Source of the DNA: Ustilago trichophora
Taxonomy: Eukaryota > Basidiomycota > Ustilaginomycetes > Ustilaginales > Ustilaginaceae
Assembly: GCA_900323505.1 (NCBI GenBank)
Contig: OOIN01000002.1
Span: 2,542,001-2,606,000 of the forward strand
Direction of reading: 5' to 3'
Length of the DNA stretch: 64,000 nucleotides
Shown here: positions 22,501 through 31,398 of the stretch, in pieces
Numbering within the stretch: the stretch's first letter is position 1
Layout of the letters: each line of letters starts with the position of its first letter
The notes under the pieces: model-generated
Told to the model about the DNA's origin: nothing
The model's database searches: none
Seen by the model: the letters and a program-made list of their open reading frames with translations, nothing else
Position numbers and translations under genes: made by a program

Positions 22501-24345
22501 ATTGTGGGTCGAGACTGTGTGATCAACACCTTTACTCAGATTTCGCCCGGTGCCAGACTGGCCGATGGTACGGTGTGGGGCCCTCAGTCTTCTTCGCACG
22601 AGGAGCCTTCCTCGGATGCCTATGCCGCCTACAACCGCAACAACGCTCCTCAGCCACACTGGGCGCTCATGGTGTTGGTCGGCTACCCGATCATCTTCCT
22701 TGTCCGTTTCGCCTGCTACGTTCCTTGGTTCGCCTCGCTCTTCATGCTCTTGTCTCAGCCATTCGCATTTGACCACCACGACAGTGTCAAGGGTGTCATC
22801 GCCTGGTTCGCGTACCCACGCCGTATCGGTTGGCATTACGTTGCACGCATTGTGCGAAACGGCATGCCGCCGCTCATCAACTTGGCATTTGGTATCTTTG
22901 TCAAACGTTTGCTCGGTCTCAACAAGGAAGGCTCGATGCGCAACGCCACTCAATACGCTCTCTTCCGTCGATGGATGAACCAGCAGCTTCTTTCTCAGCC
23001 TCGAGTGCGTCGTGCTCTTGCCATTCTGGGTACGCACTACGAGATGACGTCGGTCATCTTCCGTGCCATGGGTGCACGCGTCGGCAAGCGTGTCTACTGG
23101 CCTGGTTCCAGCATTTACTGTCCCGATCCTGAACTGCTCGAGATCGGTGACGATGTGGTGTTTGGCTCGCGTTCCGAGGTGTTCACCTCGGACAGCATCG
23201 GCTGGGCGCGCGTGCGTGTAGGACGAGGTGCTATGATTGCGGACCGAGTCGTTCTGCTCCCAGGCACCATCATCGGCAAGCAGTGTGTCATGGGGTCGGG
23301 TGCGCTGGCTCGACGAAACGGTCACTACGAGGAAGGAAGTGTCTGGATGGGTTCCAAGCACGGTGAAGCGGTCAGCTTTGGTAAGGCGATTCCTGAAAAG
23401 AGCGAATCCGGCATGGGCCAAAGCGACGATGAAACGATCACGCCATTCGGACGTGCTTTCTACAAGCGACAGGCCAACTTCTTTGTGTTCCCCTACCTTA
23501 TGCTGGTGGTGATCAACGTGGGCATGACGATCTTCTCGTCGGCATACTGGGCATCCGCGGCTGTAGGCACGGTGCTTATCCTCAACTTCTTGCGAAAGCA
23601 GTTCGAGTACTCGTCGGCCGGATTCCTATTCAATGATCACTGGTGGCGACCTGGTCTGATTTACGGCATGATTGCAATCCTCTTTGTGGTCATGCTCACG
23701 ATCCAAGCGCTGCTGGCCTTCATGTGGTCAATTGCGACCAAGTGGGCAGTGATTGGACGCCGTCGCGAAGGACGCTACGATTGGGACAAGTCGTCGTACT
23801 GCCAGCGCTGGCAGCTTCACCTGACCCTGCAAAAGTTGCTCGGACGTGGTTTCGGTGGACACATCTACGGCAACATTTCTGGAACAGCATTTGCGGTGTG
23901 GTATCTGCGAGCATTGGGTGCCAAGATTGGAAAGGACTGCTCGATCTGGGCGGGCGGCAAGCCGTCGCTTCAGTTGACGGAGCCCGAGCTGGTGACGATG
24001 GGCGATCGTGTGAGCATCGACGATTGCTCAGTGGTGGCGCACATCAACTCGCGAGGACGATTCAGCTTGAACAAGCTGCGCATTGGCGACGGCTGTGCGA
24101 TGCGCACGGGAAGTCGTTTGCTCTCGGGAGCCAGCATGGAGCCCCGCTCGATGCTTTTGGAGCATACGCTGGTAGCTTCGGGAGAAATTGCCGAAGCCGG
24201 TGCTGTATACGCAGGATGGCCGGCTCGTCAGCTGCGTGTGCGAAAGGCGCACCGCACTGGCGGAATTCACGGTGAGATGTCGGCGGGAAGCAGCACAACC
24301 CACTTGCATCAACAAGCGCCACCTCCTGGCTACTTTGGTCACTGA
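19552..24345 (+). CDS. Pls-like adenylation-carrier-membrane megaenzyme
   Basis: A 1597-residue single-exon protein. Residues 10-590 are an ANL adenylation domain: A3 LHTSGTSGKKKVVPYS (about 206), A5 YGMTEC (349), A7 GWFDSGDMG (430), A8 GRSKEIINKGGE (450), and the catalytic Lys545 in NQAGKPLR. A carrier domain follows with the phosphopantetheine Ser721 in LLGGNSLL, then an acidic linker (about 763-785). The rest contains three modules. Each has membrane helices (about 815-900, 1030-1065, 1310-1410), an RWW/RW-type motif and left-handed beta-helix hexapeptide repeats. This order (A, T, membrane segments, three tandem C-like modules) is that of epsilon-poly-lysine synthetase (Pls) and the NRPS 'terminal domain' family. 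The PLFHVGGI motif, however, is typical of acyl/aryl-CoA ligases, so the substrate may be a carboxylic acid rather than lysine. The product is unknown. Confidence 0.8.
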   Translation: MSADFPLGFLYSLPPRSKTRSLGDHIAEHVTDNGRISNLIDCLPSTSNPALWSPDLSRPPLEHRHIRQFVSNFILPCSSNGSPLGPNDRVMMALPTGPENALALLSVAAYHTCAPVNASCTAGELRDDALRLRARAVVTTRDAVERLGLYTLRDDDNMEIIFVEPRTSGPAGLFDMSLLGENGIASTAGRRPSAPHGLEHQSLVLHTSGTSGKKKVVPYSLRHLIVGTCCVVYSWNLRPESVNMNMMPLFHVGGIVRNLWSPVFSAGSAIMCAGFDANAWWPLAKQLGATWYYAAPTMHHAILASKPEGVDAAKETNIKMIANAAGGLLPSLAVQLKETFIGCAVLPSYGMTECMPIASPPTNYQLDRPGCSGVACGPDLSIRDPFDKERELPVGQTGAVSVRGLPTFSGYEVSADPFEPLDTSAFSSEGWFDSGDMGHMDADGYLYITGRSKEIINKGGEVVSPFEVEEAITQACSDRVKQCLAFSIEHTVLQETIGVVIVPVPNQPRVGLAELHNMLRSHLHPSKWPFAAVYMDDLPKNQAGKPLRIKLGTRLGIGPLSDDVPPLQRHFEAKAPGKEVPLSEPIPCNLVTVDVRAVERACYRIPGIIEAAVRQRRDGSPEAFIQVEEDADYDAADIDRALAQVLHGYVVPNPLHVFRQPLAKNHGQIDFDTMEAEVRRQNASSMTRTALVVRDIIARLLDTEAGSITAESDFFLLGGNSLLLGRLVHLIRKETGVSLEVSTLFNNSTVAGIADLVEDEQGDEDEDEDDFYDGYDDKGALGATYAAHRYDEDEDVAFQSHGYQPRSQTHPWVLFVQSIPFLFFYPFKAAWTWTVILHGLAFSAFYIRDIFWERVGALLASIIVARLTSRIICPVTAIAFKWIVIGRYRPGKYPMWCNYHLRWWIVNQSLKTAGKGLFAITPGLQKVYYRLLGMSIGSDVKIDQFAKIAEHDLITIHDGARIDKCLLRGFCVERDGYFRLEPIIVGRDCVINTFTQISPGARLADGTVWGPQSSSHEEPSSDAYAAYNRNNAPQPHWALMVLVGYPIIFLVRFACYVPWFASLFMLLSQPFAFDHHDSVKGVIAWFAYPRRIGWHYVARIVRNGMPPLINLAFGIFVKRLLGLNKEGSMRNATQYALFRRWMNQQLLSQPRVRRALAILGTHYEMTSVIFRAMGARVGKRVYWPGSSIYCPDPELLEIGDDVVFGSRSEVFTSDSIGWARVRVGRGAMIADRVVLLPGTIIGKQCVMGSGALARRNGHYEEGSVWMGSKHGEAVSFGKAIPEKSESGMGQSDDETITPFGRAFYKRQANFFVFPYLMLVVINVGMTIFSSAYWASAAVGTVLILNFLRKQFEYSSAGFLFNDHWWRPGLIYGMIAILFVVMLTIQALLAFMWSIATKWAVIGRRREGRYDWDKSSYCQRWQLHLTLQKLLGRGFGGHIYGNISGTAFAVWYLRALGAKIGKDCSIWAGGKPSLQLTEPELVTMGDRVSIDDCSVVAHINSRGRFSLNKLRIGDGCAMRTGSRLLSGASMEPRSMLLEHTLVASGEIAEAGAVYAGWPARQLRVRKAHRTGGIHGEMSAGSSTTHLHQQAPPPGYFGH

Positions 24346-26067
24346 GTTGGCCCAGGACCTTGGCTGTCAACGATCTCATCCGTCTCGTTTGCATTCTTTT
24401 ACCGCATCTGCATCTTAATCTCGCACATAGTTATACATACTCGTACACACTCTTTTGGCATTTGCCTCGCACGTTTGGTGTGTGGACCCAACATTGCCCT
24501 TTTTCTCTCAAACTGTCTATGGGACGTTGGCTTTTAATGCTTTCGCCTGCATTTTCGCAGTTTCATTATTGAACAATTTCTTTTGGTCATCTTCGAAGCT
24601 TGCTTGGTTGGCGGTTTGTGATGAGTGAATCGGGTCAAGGAAGACAGTTGGATCGGCTGTTGAGCTTCGGAAGCACGCCGTCCGACATGTGAGCCGGTCG
24701 AGGCTGCCAAAAGTGCATACTGAGCAAGAGGTCAAATCATCGCCCGATTCACCCTAAGGGAGCTCCCCCCCACGTCTATCTGGCAGCGCAGATCTCAGCA
24801 GAGTGAAGTGTCAGAAGCCCATATCGGCTCAACCAGAAGCGAAGGGTTAGCATCTTGGAGAGGGTCCACGTCAGCACACAATTGACTTGGCTTGGGTGGA
24901 AGCGACGGCATGTATTCTTCGGCTCTTCCATGCGAGCCAACGGCCAAGCATAAAGGCTCGCCTTGCCACACTCAAAGACACTGCCCATGGTGTGTGTACA
25001 GTACAAAGAATGTTACGGATCAGACACTGCCGTACAGATTGATACATGATGCACCTGCATGCCCATTTGTTTTTTTTTTGTCTTCTTTGGGATTGGATCG
25101 GGCGAGCGCGCGCCGAAACATGGAACAAGGCACACACACACACACACATACAGTACACCCTGGCTCGCTCCGACACAAAGTCAAGATTGAAATCTTCACT
25201 CGCTGGTCAACAAAAGCTTGTCGATGGTTTCGCCGCCTATTATGGTTGTGAAGATACGCCTGAGTGTGAGATACGCCAAAGCCATGATAAGTTTGGAGAG
25301 AATGGTGAGAGGCTGTGTGGAGAGAGACTTGTAAGCTTGTGCGTTGCTGTGCAGGCTGGAATAACCGACACAGAGTCCGTGGAGCTGAGCGGAAGCTGGA
25401 ATTGAAATTGAGGCACCAGACCCGCATCAGAGTCACACACACGCCCACACAAAAAACAAAAGCTCGCGCACGGTGCCACAAACAACTGTACTGTATAGTA
25501 CAGTACTCTCTTCTCGGAAGAGCCGCTTCCTCATTCTCAAGATGGTAGAACAGTGACCTACGCTGAGCTCTGTTGGTTGCATCTCTCTTGAGATTCATTG
25601 GTGTGCCTCTTGCCTCGACTGAGCCACACAGTAGTCTGGCTCAGCTGAGTGAAAAAAAAAAATTGAGAAGCAAAGAAGGAGTGTCGTCTGCCACCTGCTC
25701 CTCTATTTTGTCGGCCACTTTCTGTCCCGTCTGTCACTTCAGCGTCGTCAGCGTCGTCACCAAACTATTCTTCTCACCACCACCACCATCTTCTTCGTCA
25801 TCCTCACATCCAAACACCGATTCCGATCGCACCCCACCTCCAAGCCACAACCAGCCAACACTTGCTGCACGGTGGCACATTCGAGCGATCGCGTCTCCAC
25901 TTTTTGGTTGATTTTTTCCGTTTAATAATTTCCTCTGGTTTGTGCGTAAGTTGTTTGCCCTCCCGCACGCTCGCTGTCACAAAGTTGGAACGGATCAGAA
26001 AGAGTACTGACGTTGTTTGGCTGTTGGTTGCTGCTTTACCCCCATCATCAACGCTCTTTGCTTGCAG
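24346..26067. other. Intergenic region with promoter of the aminopeptidase gene
   Basis: No gene seen. Contains a (CA)n tract (25130-25147), GTACAGTAC-type sites at about 24995 and 25148, and an inverted repeat with 8-bp arms and a 4-base loop at 25485-25504. A probable 5'-leader intron runs from 25946 (GTAAGT) to 26067 (CTTGCAG), ending directly before the ATG at 26068. Confidence 0.5.
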
Positions 26068-26229
26068 ATGAAACCGTCCTCGCTCGTTCCCATCTCCGTA
26101 AGAGCTTTATCCGCTCCGCGTTCCATCTCTCGTACTCTCCATTTCTCGCCGTTCAAACCCGCCAACAACAAGTACCTTTTCCAGAGTAGCGCCCTTCCTC
26201 GCCCCTCTGTCTCTAGTCTACTCACAAAG
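26068..26229 (+). CDS. Candidate alternative first exon of the M1 aminopeptidase
   Basis: 54 codons starting MKPSSLVPISVRALSAPRSI: rich in Arg and Ser, with no acidic residue, resembling a mitochondrial presequence. The ATG directly follows a consensus acceptor, and the exon ends at a GTATGC donor (26230). The only acceptor that keeps frame with the main gene is CAG at 26442-26444. Joining there replaces the hydrophobic N-terminus of the downstream form and gives a protein of about 1021 residues. This is a model from splice signals only; RNA evidence is absent. Confidence 0.45.
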
Positions 26230-26333
26230 GTATGCTCATACACAAATCACCCTTCTCAGTCCTCTTCCAGTGCTGCTGCTAAGCACTTCCACCATCCTTG
26301 ACTATCAGCCTCTTCTTGGACGCAAATAGAAGA

Positions 26334-29300
26334 ATGTCTAGCCAAAAATTCAAAAAAGCTCACCTCTTTCTCGCCTTTTCTCTCCTTGCTGCAATCTTTG
26401 CTATTCTCTTCTCCTCCTCGGGCTTGCAACTTTCTACCTGGCAGTCGCTTCGATTAGTGACTTGCTCGACTCCTTTCCGAACCCACGCAACTTGTGCCCT
26501 TGCAGATCCCGCATTCGCTCCCGTCTCTTCCGCCATGACTGACGCTTCCGACGCCTCCAAGTGGTTCCGCTTGCCTCGCAACGTGGTCCCCACCCACTAC
26601 GATATCACCCTCAAGTCTGACCTCGAGGCCCTTCGTTTCTCTGGTACTGCCACTATCGACCTCGACGTCCTCGAGGACACCGAGGAGATTGTCTTCAACG
26701 CTGCTGCCAAGCTTCACCTTAGCAAGTCGCTCGTCCTCAGCCAGGCGCTCAAGACCGACAACAAGAGCATCGTCACCCTTGACATTGACACCAAGCATGA
26801 GCGAGCTACTGCCAAGCTTCCCAATGCCCTCCCCAAGGGCTCCAAGGCACAGCTCGTGGTTGCTTTTGCCAGCGACATTGACAACAGCATGATGGGCTAC
26901 TACCGCTCCACCTGGGAGCACGAGGGCAAAAAGGGCTACTATGCTCTGACTCAATTCGAGCCTACTGCTGCCCGTCGTGCCATCCCCACTTGGGACGAGC
27001 CCAACCTCAAGGCTACCTACACCTTCCGCATGATTCACCGCAAGGAGACCACCGCGCTCGCCAACATGAACGTGGTCAGCACTAAAGACGTCTCCCAGGT
27101 TGAACAGGACAAGCTCCTCCGTGCTGCTGAGCTCGGTCTCGACGAGGCTTCGCTTCAGGCTGGAAAGACCGAGGGCAAGACCGAGGGCAAGACCGAGGGC
27201 AAGACTGAAGGCAAGACCGAGGTTTCCTCCACCGCCTCCAACGACTGGACTCTCACCGAGTTTGCTACCACTCCCAAGGTCTCGACTTACCTGGTCGCAT
27301 GGGCCAACGGTCCCTTTGTCAGCCTCGAGAGCAGCTACACCAGCCCTCTCACCGGCAAGGTCATCCCTATGAAGGTCTATACCACCCCCGAGTACATTCA
27401 CCAGGCTCAGTACGCCCTCGATGTCAAGGTCAAGGTTCTCCCCGAGTACGAGCGCGTTTTCGACGTCGCTTATCCCTTGCCCAAGCTCGACACGCTCGTC
27501 GCCTCCGACTTTGACGCTGGTGCCATGGAGAATTGGGGTCTCATCACCGGTCGAACCTCGGTCTACCTCTACGACGCTGAAAAGTCTGGTCTCCAGGGCC
27601 AGAAGCGAACTGCCGGTGTCCAGTCGCATGAAGTCGCTCACCAGTGGTTCGGTAACATTGCTACCCTCGACTGGTGGGACAACCTCTGGCTCAACGAGGC
27701 TTTCGCCACCCTCATGGGTGAAGTCGTCATTCTCGACCGATGCTTCCCCGAGTGGGAGTCGGCTTCCGAGTTCATCAATGTTCACCTTGACCGAGCTCTT
27801 GACCTTGACGGCAAGCGATCCTCTCACCCTATCGAGGTGCCCCTCCAGGGCGAGAACGTCGAGGATGCCATCAACCAGGTCTTTGACGCCATCTCCTACT
27901 CCAAGGGTGCAAGTGTCCTTCGCATGCTTAGCAACATGATCGGCGAAGACGTCTTCCTCAAAGGTGTCTCGATCTACCTGAAGAAGCACCTCTACTCGAA
28001 TGCCGTCACCAAGGATCTCTGGAACGGAATCAGCGAGTCTTCGGGTCGCGACATTGCTTCCATCATGGCCAACTGGATCTTGAAGCAGGGTTTCCCCGTT
28101 CTCACCGTCACTGAGGAGGCTGATGGTCTTCGCATCAAGCAGAACCGATTCTTGTCTACCGGTGACCCCACTCCTGAGGAGGACGAGACTCTCTGGTACG
28201 TTCCCCTCATGCTCAAGACTGTCGGTGCGGACGGCAAGGTCTCGGTCGACCGCGATGCTTTCCTCAAGAGCGAACGTGAGGTCAAGATTCCCCTCGCCAA
28301 CGCCAAGGATGTCACCTACAAGCTCAACGCCGAGACCATCGGTGTCTACCGCGTCGCCTACTCTCCCGAGCGTCTTGCCAAGCTCGGTGAGGAGGCTGCC
28401 AAGAAGGACTCGGCTTTCTCGCTCGAGGACCGTGTCGGTCTCGTTTCGGACGCTTTCACCCTTGCCTCCGCTGGATACGGTAAGACCTCGGGTGGTCTCT
28501 CGCTGCTCAAGGCGCTGAGGAACGACCCCACTTACCTTGTCAACTCGGCCTCTTCGCTCAACCTTGGCACTCTCAGCAGTGCTTGGTGGGAGCAGGACCC
28601 CAAGGTTCAGGATGCCATCAAGAAGCTTCGTGCCGACATCTTTGGTCCTACCGCCAAGAAGCTCGGCTTCGAGTTTGGCGCCAACGACTCGCCCGATCTC
28701 AAGCAGCTCCGCGCTGTTGCCATCTCTGCCGCTGCCAACGGCGAGGACGAGTGGACCCTCTCCGAGATCAAGAAGCGATTCGACCACCTCGTCTCCACCG
28801 GTGACGACAGCCAGATCCACCCCGACTTGCTACGCACCGTCTTCTCCCGCGCCGTCGAGCACGGAGGCGAGAAGGAATACGAAGCAGTCCTCTCGATCTA
28901 CCGCAAGCCCCAGACCCCCACTCACAAGATCGCCGCCATGCTGGCCCTCGGCGCCTCGTCCGACCCCAAGTTGCTCGAGCGCACCGTCGAGTTCCTCTAC
29001 AGCAACGAGGTCAAGGAGCAGGACTTTATGTACTTCTTTGCTGCCCTGTCTGGCAACCCTAAGGGCCGACGCATTATTTGGGATGCTACCAAGACTCGTT
29101 GGGATGTCCTGTCCAAGAGGTTTGCAGGCAACTTCTCGTTGAGCAGATTGATCGAGTACAGTTTCAGCGCCTTCAGCTCGGAGAAGGACGCCCAGGAGGT
29201 AGAGCAGTTCTTCAAGGATAAAGATACGGCCAAGTTCAGCATGGGTTTGAGCCAGGGTCTCGATGCGGTCAGGGCCAAAGCTAGGTGGGTCGAGAGGGAT

Positions 29301-29348
29301 GCAAAGGACGTCGAGGAGTGGTTGAAGGCGAATGGATACCTTGCCTAA
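26334..29348 (+). CDS. M1-family zinc aminopeptidase (Aap1/Ape2-like)
   Basis: A 1004-residue form from the ATG at 26334. It removes N-terminal residues from peptides. The exopeptidase motif GAMEN is at about residue 396. The zinc site HEVAHQWFGN (His432, His436) is followed by NEAFATLMGE, giving HEXXH-18-E. An ERAP1-type C-terminal domain fills the last 350 residues. Three N-termini are possible. The ATG at 26334 gives a signal-anchor-like helix (HLFLAFSLLAAIFAILF); the ATG at 26535 (MTDASDASKWFRLPRNVVP) gives a 937-residue cytosolic enzyme like yeast Aap1; and the exon at 26068 gives a mitochondrial-type presequence. A five-fold Gly-Lys-Thr-Glu repeat interrupts the N-terminal beta domain. 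The 788-codon frame on the opposite strand is a shadow. Confidence 0.93.
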   Translation: MSSQKFKKAHLFLAFSLLAAIFAILFSSSGLQLSTWQSLRLVTCSTPFRTHATCALADPAFAPVSSAMTDASDASKWFRLPRNVVPTHYDITLKSDLEALRFSGTATIDLDVLEDTEEIVFNAAAKLHLSKSLVLSQALKTDNKSIVTLDIDTKHERATAKLPNALPKGSKAQLVVAFASDIDNSMMGYYRSTWEHEGKKGYYALTQFEPTAARRAIPTWDEPNLKATYTFRMIHRKETTALANMNVVSTKDVSQVEQDKLLRAAELGLDEASLQAGKTEGKTEGKTEGKTEGKTEVSSTASNDWTLTEFATTPKVSTYLVAWANGPFVSLESSYTSPLTGKVIPMKVYTTPEYIHQAQYALDVKVKVLPEYERVFDVAYPLPKLDTLVASDFDAGAMENWGLITGRTSVYLYDAEKSGLQGQKRTAGVQSHEVAHQWFGNIATLDWWDNLWLNEAFATLMGEVVILDRCFPEWESASEFINVHLDRALDLDGKRSSHPIEVPLQGENVEDAINQVFDAISYSKGASVLRMLSNMIGEDVFLKGVSIYLKKHLYSNAVTKDLWNGISESSGRDIASIMANWILKQGFPVLTVTEEADGLRIKQNRFLSTGDPTPEEDETLWYVPLMLKTVGADGKVSVDRDAFLKSEREVKIPLANAKDVTYKLNAETIGVYRVAYSPERLAKLGEEAAKKDSAFSLEDRVGLVSDAFTLASAGYGKTSGGLSLLKALRNDPTYLVNSASSLNLGTLSSAWWEQDPKVQDAIKKLRADIFGPTAKKLGFEFGANDSPDLKQLRAVAISAAANGEDEWTLSEIKKRFDHLVSTGDDSQIHPDLLRTVFSRAVEHGGEKEYEAVLSIYRKPQTPTHKIAAMLALGASSDPKLLERTVEFLYSNEVKEQDFMYFFAALSGNPKGRRIIWDATKTRWDVLSKRFAGNFSLSRLIEYSFSAFSSEKDAQEVEQFFKDKDTAKFSMGLSQGLDAVRAKARWVERDAKDVEEWLKANGYLA
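27162..27221 (+). repeat. 12-bp minisatellite coding (Gly-Lys-Thr-Glu)x5
   Basis: Five tandem 12-base units of the type GGCAAGACCGAG inside the aminopeptidase gene. Unit boundaries coincide with codons, so copy-number change keeps frame. Units are nearly identical, suggesting recent or ongoing slippage. Confidence 0.95.
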
Positions 29349-30167
29349 TCGAGGGTGAAAGGATAAAGATGGTATAAGATGTTCAACAACAGAGTCTCTC
29401 AGATGAAATTGATCTATTCCTTGATGTGTAGAAAATGCGACTGTGTGAAGTGTGATTTGCGGTGTGTAAGTGTGCGTTTGGACGAGTTGATGCAGTAAAG
29501 GGCGTAAGTCATTTGAGTCAAGTGGCAAAGAGGATCGTACATCGTCCTCAGGCGGGCTCTTTCTGTGAAAGCACATGCCGTCAGTTTCAGAGTCTGGATA
29601 GCGTTCAACTTTGACGTTTCTACTGCAGGTCGTTTTCTGCTTGATTTTCGCCTCGATAACCTGTGGCGGGAGGAAACCACGTCGAACCTTTTCATCAGCA
29701 TCACTAGAAGGTTTAGCAGTGTGCGTTTGTGTATGAGTGAGCAATTACTTTGTGTCGCCGCATTTTGGCGTGAGTTTACCACCGGGTCACCCTCGTCAAC
29801 ACAACCACTCACTGTGGGTCAGGGGCACCATTCGGGCCCACACCCACACTGGATCGCCGGCCCGTTTTCGCCAGTGGCAACTGTGGGTCGGTACAGCAAC
29901 CCTCGTTAGCACTCAAGAAAAATGCAAGATGCAAATGGGTCAACGCTACACGTGTCGACAAATCTCTTTACAACGCTACCGTGACTTCGAACACACGTCT
30001 TTGCCTAGGAAAGGCTGATCCATCGTCGGATAAGGTGCGAATGAGTGTGATTGTCGCACGAAAAGGCATGACAAACAAGGTGTAACAAAAACGAAAGTAG
30101 GGAAAACGCAAAAGAGGCACTCTTTCAGCCGGTAAGCTGACAGAGTCGATGACACTAGAGAGTGGCT
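29349..30167. other. Convergent 3' intergenic region
   Basis: Lies between the aminopeptidase stop and the stop of the first secreted-protein gene. No coding sequence is supported; the frames here are short and without bias. Confidence 0.5.
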
Positions 30168-30927
30168 TTAGACCTCATCATGCTTGGGGAAGCACTTGTC
30201 GTCTACATCTCGGACATCGTTGCAGCGAATCGAGACGTCACACTTGGTCTGGTTGTCGATCGCATCTTGAAGGAGCTGTTTGTTGTTTTTTTCCGATACA
30301 CATAGAAAAGTTTGTCAGCGACTGTGCAATCTTCAAAATTTCACTGGTGTGAGCGAAAAAGGGTCGAAACTTACATCACGAACCATCCTAGCGGACCAAC
30401 CGTACTCCTTGTGCGAGCCATGACATTCCTCTGCATCATTCTTCTTCTGCTCCTCGGGAAGGGGAGGAGTGATGACGTAAAAGGTGTTGACAAACTGTCC
30501 TCTTCCCTTTGTCGGCATGAGGCGGTTGTACCAGCTCTTGACGAAGCCATCTTTATGGCACACCTTCAGAGTTAGGCCGGGGTGGTCTAAGACAAGCGAG
30601 GTGTAGTGGTCAGGGCTCTTGCAGCTGGTGGATTTCATCACTGCCAAAGTCCAAGTCGAATGTACAGCAACGAATGAAAGAAAGGTGTTGCATCAGCCTA
30701 GACATTAGTAAAAGCTCGTGCGGCAAGGTGCAGACCGTGCGTCAAGTACGAGAGACAGTTTGTGGGGAAGACAGTGAAAGCGCGAGGATGGACTTACCAC
30801 AAGCATATTGAGCATTGTCAGGCTTGGAAGCATGTTCTTCGTCCTCCTTCTTGGCCGACGAAGGGGCAAAGATAGTGGCCAATAGGACGGCGGTGAGGGT
30901 GAGGTAGAGGGAGGGCTTGAAGTGCAT
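30168..30927 (-). CDS. Small secreted Cys-rich protein, cluster member 1
   Basis: Three exons on the minus strand: 30798-30927, 30375-30640 and 30168-30275 (introns 157 and 99 bases, all GTAAGT...CAG). The product is 167 residues. A signal peptide (MHFKPSLYLTLTAVLLATIF, cleavage likely after APSSA) is followed by an acidic stretch, and exon 1 ends at AQYAC in phase 1. The core reads VMKSTSCKSPDHYTSL and later KGRGQFVNTFYV. The tail has three Cys and ends DVDDKCFPKHDEV. It is closest to member 2 (shared VKSTSC, YNRL, GRGQF, NTFYV). It has seven of the eight family cysteines; the fourth is Ile-Thr-Pro instead. It is probably a secreted effector; function unknown. Confidence 0.8.
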
Positions 30928-31006
30928 CTTGTTGTCGATTATGGCTACGTGTTCGGTGTAAGCTGGTGTTGTGTGAAGGTTTACTTGAGGGATAAGAAGA
31001 GGCTGA

Positions 31007-31016
31007 CTATATATAG
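31007..31016 (-). promoter_or_regulatory. TATA box of cluster member 1
   Basis: CTATATATAG, about 80 bases upstream of the ATG at 30927. Palindromic, so direction is inferred from the gene. Confidence 0.6.
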
Positions 31017-31293
31017 TGTTGCACCTGAAAATAATTGAGGACCAGGCTAGCCCCTAATCCCACTCGACGGTGCGTGACGAGAAGAAGGTTGTCACATGAA
31101 GGACCGATTCAGCGAGACCCAGATGCCGAGTGATTCAGGGGAGAGCGAGATGAAGTAGGATTCTCGTTGAGTCGGAAATCACCAACGAGTGGTTGGTCTT
31201 CACTTGTATTGTGCGGCAACGGGTGGGTATGGTCAGCTATCGTGGGTCTTACGAGGACAACAGGCATGTGGGCAAGAGTTACGACCTACAAGA

Positions 31294-31300
31294 TATAAAT
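31294..31300 (+). promoter_or_regulatory. TATA box of cluster member 2
   Basis: TATAAAT, about 99 bases upstream of the ATG at 31399. Confidence 0.6.
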
Positions 31301-31398
31301 GCAAGCCCCTTTGCCTCCTGCACTCTACGCTTCTCACCATCCATTCTACTCTCACATTCACTCTGTTTCTACCCAAACATATTTGACTTTACGTCAAG

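Larger units (their letters stand above)
30928..31398. promoter_or_regulatory. Shared divergent promoter of members 1 and 2
   Basis: 471 bases between divergent starts, with one TATA box facing each way (31007-31016 and 31294-31300). Divergent sharing suggests co-expression of the pair. Confidence 0.6.

Noticed and set aside
22123..23421. 432-codon antisense frame in the megaenzyme gene
   Set aside because: Shadow frame; the sense strand shows continuous membrane and hexapeptide motifs.
26454..28820. 788-codon open frame antisense to the aminopeptidase
   Set aside because: It mirrors a strongly biased coding strand, and the product is Gly/Val/Leu/Asp-rich without domains. The sense strand encodes a complete M1 peptidase.
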